Source of the DNA: JANRKG01 sp033763635
GTDB lineage: Bacteria; Cyanobacteriota; Cyanobacteriia; GCF-001939115
DNA: 8,552 bases
Reading direction: 5' to 3'
Assembly: GCA_033763635.1 (NCBI GenBank)
Contig: JANRKG010000099.1
Location: forward strand, 1-8,552
The notes below the pieces were generated by a model. It saw only the letters and a program-made list of their open reading frames with translations, made no database searches and was not told where the DNA came from. This document shows, piece after piece, positions 7,409-8,552 of the stretch. The translations under genes and the position numbers were made by a program. Within the stretch, counting starts at the first letter, position 1. The number at the start of each line of letters is the position of its first letter.

Positions 7409-7434
7409 AACACCTGAACAATCATTCAGGTATT
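7409..7434 (-). promoter_or_regulatory. SmtB-type 12-2-12 operator upstream of smtA
   Basis: AACACCTGAACA, AT, CATTCAGGTATT forms the 12-2-12 imperfect inverted repeat known for SmtB/ZiaR sites. Its perfect inner arms are ACCTGAA (7412-7418) and TTCAGGT (7425-7431). It ends 32 bp before the metallothionein ATG and overlaps plausible promoter elements (TGAATG and GATAAA read on the minus strand). Metal-free SmtB binding here would block transcription of the smtA-smtB pair. Confidence 0.85.
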
Positions 7435-7466
7435 TATGGCAACGGTTCTTAATCCTTTGGAGAATA

Positions 7467-7482
7467 ATGGGTTAAAACCCAT
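7467..7482. promoter_or_regulatory. Perfect 7-2-7 palindrome upstream of the exported Cys-rich gene
   Basis: ATGGGTTAAAACCCAT is a 7-bp perfect inverted repeat around AA, located between the divergent smtA and 7550 genes. It abuts or overlaps the predicted -35 box of the plus-strand gene, which suits an operator for an unidentified regulator. It is unlike the SmtB site. A small hairpin with no regulatory role cannot be excluded. Confidence 0.4.
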
Positions 7483-7510
7483 GACAGACCTTGGAAGAAC
7501 GGGCTATATT
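7481..7510 (+). promoter_or_regulatory. Putative promoter of the exported Cys-rich protein gene
   Basis: ATGACA (7481-7486) and TATATT (7505-7510) are separated by 18 bp, about 40 bp upstream of the ATG at 7550. The -10 match is good and the -35 match is moderate. Confidence 0.4.
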
Positions 7511-7549
7511 GAGCTGCAAAGTTAGACCTTGAGCAAAAGGAGTTGCCTG

Positions 7550-7978
7550 ATGAACTGGCGTTTGACGTTAAGCCTGATGACGCTTTCAACGATCACAGGT
7601 TCATTATTTACCGTAGGGCTATTCACCAACCGCGCTTCTGCGGCTAATAACCTGGACGGGGTGAAAAGCCCAGCATCCTGCGAGCTTCCCGCTAACTTTC
7701 AACAGACTTCCCATATCAGACATTCTAAACAGGGAATTCTCGTTGCATCCGCAAACACCCTGTCGGATGACACTTTCCTCGACTTCACGGCTGCCGAAAG
7801 TGATGCCGCTGCGGTACTGTTTGGCTGCGATTGCTCTTCCTGTATCCGCGCATTACGCCAACTCCAAAGCCAACCCTTGCTAGAAGGAGGCTCAGGCCAC
7901 TGCTGGACATCAATGGAACGACGGGTTTCCCCTCAAACGGTACGGGAAATTTTGCGGGATTTGGAGTCTCAGAAGTAG
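7550..7978 (+). CDS. Exported small protein with GCDCSSC cysteine cluster, function unknown
   Basis: The 142-aa protein starts at ATG 7550, 7 bp after a strong AAGGAG (7537-7542); an upstream in-frame TTG at 7529 is unsupported. Residues 1-31 look like a Sec signal peptide (MNWRLTLSLMTLSTITGSLF, then RASA before ANN), so it is probably periplasmic or secreted. The mature part has C44, the cluster C93-x-C95-xx-C98 in FGCDCSSCIRALRQL, and C118 in GGSGHCWTSMERRVSP, followed by a short helix ending in LESQK. I do not recognise the family. The Cys spacing could bind metal or form disulfides, and the site divergent from the smt operon makes a metal-related role attractive but unproven. The stop lies at the broken end of a convergent desaturase remnant, so the last codons may not be ancestral. 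Confidence 0.72.
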   Translation: MNWRLTLSLMTLSTITGSLFTVGLFTNRASAANNLDGVKSPASCELPANFQQTSHIRHSKQGILVASANTLSDDTFLDFTAAESDAAAVLFGCDCSSCIRALRQLQSQPLLEGGSGHCWTSMERRVSPQTVREILRDLESQK

Positions 7979-8270
7979 CGACCCAGAAGATCGGGCCACC
8001 TTGAAGAGCTAGCGCACCGATGAAGGCGATCGCATACTCCAACCATTGGGGCACTTCCAGGCTGCGATGACTCAGCAACCGATGGTAGCCCAAACAAATG
8101 CCAATACTGCCAAATAACCAGTGCAGCAAAAGAGTAATCCCTAGAGCAAACCAGGAGAAAAACCAGGGGGCAGTCAGGGCAAGTAAATGCACACTGGTAA
8201 AGAATATCACTGCAACCCAGTCTAACTCTGGTTGTTTTTTAGGGATTTGGGTTTCTAAATTGACTGTCAT
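7979..8270 (-). pseudogene. Truncated acyl-lipid (DesC-like) fatty acid desaturase, N-terminal remnant
   Basis: From ATG 8268-8270 the minus frame matches the start of membrane acyl-lipid desaturases, which are normally about 270-290 residues. DWVAVIFFTSVHLLALTAPW begins the first membrane hairpin, GYHRLLSHRSLEVPQWLEY carries the first His box (HRLLSH, residues 63-68), and the next helix ends in LQGGPIFWV (residue 97). The family continues with an HRxHH box, but here homology stops at about 7974-7980. The frame then runs on into the antisense of the convergent gene. His boxes 2 and 3, which hold the di-iron centre, are absent from the window, so the product cannot be active. A GAGG lies 9 bp before the ATG. 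The deletion or rearrangement point is next to the stop codon of the 7550 gene. Confidence 0.82.
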
Positions 8271-8407
8271 GAATGGGGCCTCAACCACAAAAAAGATGGA
8301 GTGAGGGAAACCAGAATTATCATGTTTCCTGTCCCTCACTCAATCAACTCTCAACTCCTAAAACTATATAACCACTGAAGAATTAAAAATTCAAATTTTT
8401 TATTAAA

Positions 8408-8440
8408 GACAGAGGGCAGAGGGAAAGGGGAAGACAAAGG
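8408..8440 (+). repeat. Purine-rich tract complementary to the downstream heptamer array
   Basis: AGAGGGCAGAGGG (8411-8423) is the exact inverse complement of CCCTCTGCCCTCT-like sequence in the 8493-8534 array. The following GGGAAAGGGGAAGAC continues the purine bias. With the array it brackets the left half of repeat copy 4 in a larger inverted repeat. Confidence 0.55.
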
Positions 8441-8445
8441 GAAAA

Positions 8446-8545
8446 GCTTTCTAGAAAAATTTCCCTACTGGTTTCGGCTTCGCTCAACCAGCTTCTCTGC
8501 CCTCTACCCTCTGCCTTCTGCCCTCTGCCTTCTGCGGTAAACTTG
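8446..8545. repeat. Palindromic MITE-like repeat, copy 4 (rearranged)
   Basis: The left half is clearly the same family as copies 1-3 (TTTCTAGAAAAATTTCCCTA, then TTTCGGCTTCGCTCAACCAGC to 8492). A trace of the right side reappears at 8536-8543 (GGTAAACT, as in copies 1 and 2). The expected right stem arm (GCCCTGAGCGGAGTCGAAGGG) is missing and replaced by tandem heptamers. The right boundary is unclear because the window ends. Confidence 0.7.
8493..8534 (+). repeat. Heptanucleotide tandem repeat (six units, CCCTCTG/CCTTCTG)
   Basis: Six 7-bp units run without gaps: TTCTCTG, CCCTCTA, CCCTCTG, CCTTCTG, CCCTCTG, CCTTCTG. This matches the short tandemly repeated repetitive (STRR) heptamers known from filamentous cyanobacteria. 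It sits where the right arm of the palindromic repeat should be. Confidence 0.8.
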
Positions 8546-8552
8546 ACACTAC

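Noticed and set aside
7785..7978. Continuation of the desaturase frame to 7785 as a real C-terminus
   Set aside because: Past about 7974 the translation has no desaturase similarity or His boxes and is antisense to the well-supported exported-protein gene.
8271..8339. Upstream ATG (8339) as the start of the desaturase remnant
   Set aside because: The 23 extra residues do not resemble the family N-terminus; ATG 8268-8270 with GAGG upstream fits better.
8493..8534. Possible CRISPR or direct-repeat array
   Set aside because: The 7-bp units are contiguous with no spacers; this is a heptamer tandem repeat of the cyanobacterial STRR kind.

Overview
The window looks like part of a filamentous cyanobacterial chromosome, Leptolyngbya-like in flavour. 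The basis is frequent CGATCG/GCGATCGC (HIP1-type) sites, a cyanobacterial SmtA-type metallothionein with an SmtB-type repressor, a DesC-like desaturase remnant, and heptanucleotide CCCTCTG/CCTTCTG tandem repeats. No rRNA, tRNA, CRISPR array or transposase gene was seen.

Left part (1-1787): the 3' end of a GH74/BNR-repeat (xyloglucanase-like) gene converges on a double-receiver response regulator whose first receiver has lost its phospho-acceptor Asp. A 117-bp palindromic repeat between them carries both stop codons. The response regulator and a type IA topoisomerase diverge from a region of about 240 bp with a promoter-like signal on each strand.

Middle (1788-6587): a 764-aa TopA-family topoisomerase with a Pro/Ser-rich linker and two four-Cys zinc-finger-like modules. 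Then, on the minus strand, comes a pentapeptide-repeat protein stopped by an amber codon, with 69 more coding-looking codons behind it in the same frame. A mostly empty stretch of about 550 bp holding repeat copy 2 follows, then an RNase HI with a cyanobacterial-style C-terminal extension (minus).

Right part (6588-8552): a metal-homeostasis locus. A 55-aa SmtA-like metallothionein gene, too short for ordinary ORF cut-offs, lies 27 bp upstream of a SmtB/ZiaR-type ArsR repressor on the same strand. A 12-2-12 SmtB-type operator precedes the pair, so the likely circuit is metal-relieved autorepression of a metallothionein-repressor operon. Divergent from it is an unrecognised exported small protein with a GCDCSSC cysteine cluster. 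It converges on the first 97 codons of a broken acyl-lipid desaturase gene. The window ends in a rearranged fourth repeat copy in which one arm appears replaced by tandem heptamers.

The most unusual points are the mobile-looking palindrome family whose ends supply or coincide with stop codons of adjacent genes, the in-frame amber of the pentapeptide gene, and the compact co-directional smtA-smtB arrangement with a Cys-rich exported neighbour. I see no clear evidence of a wholly new multi-gene system.
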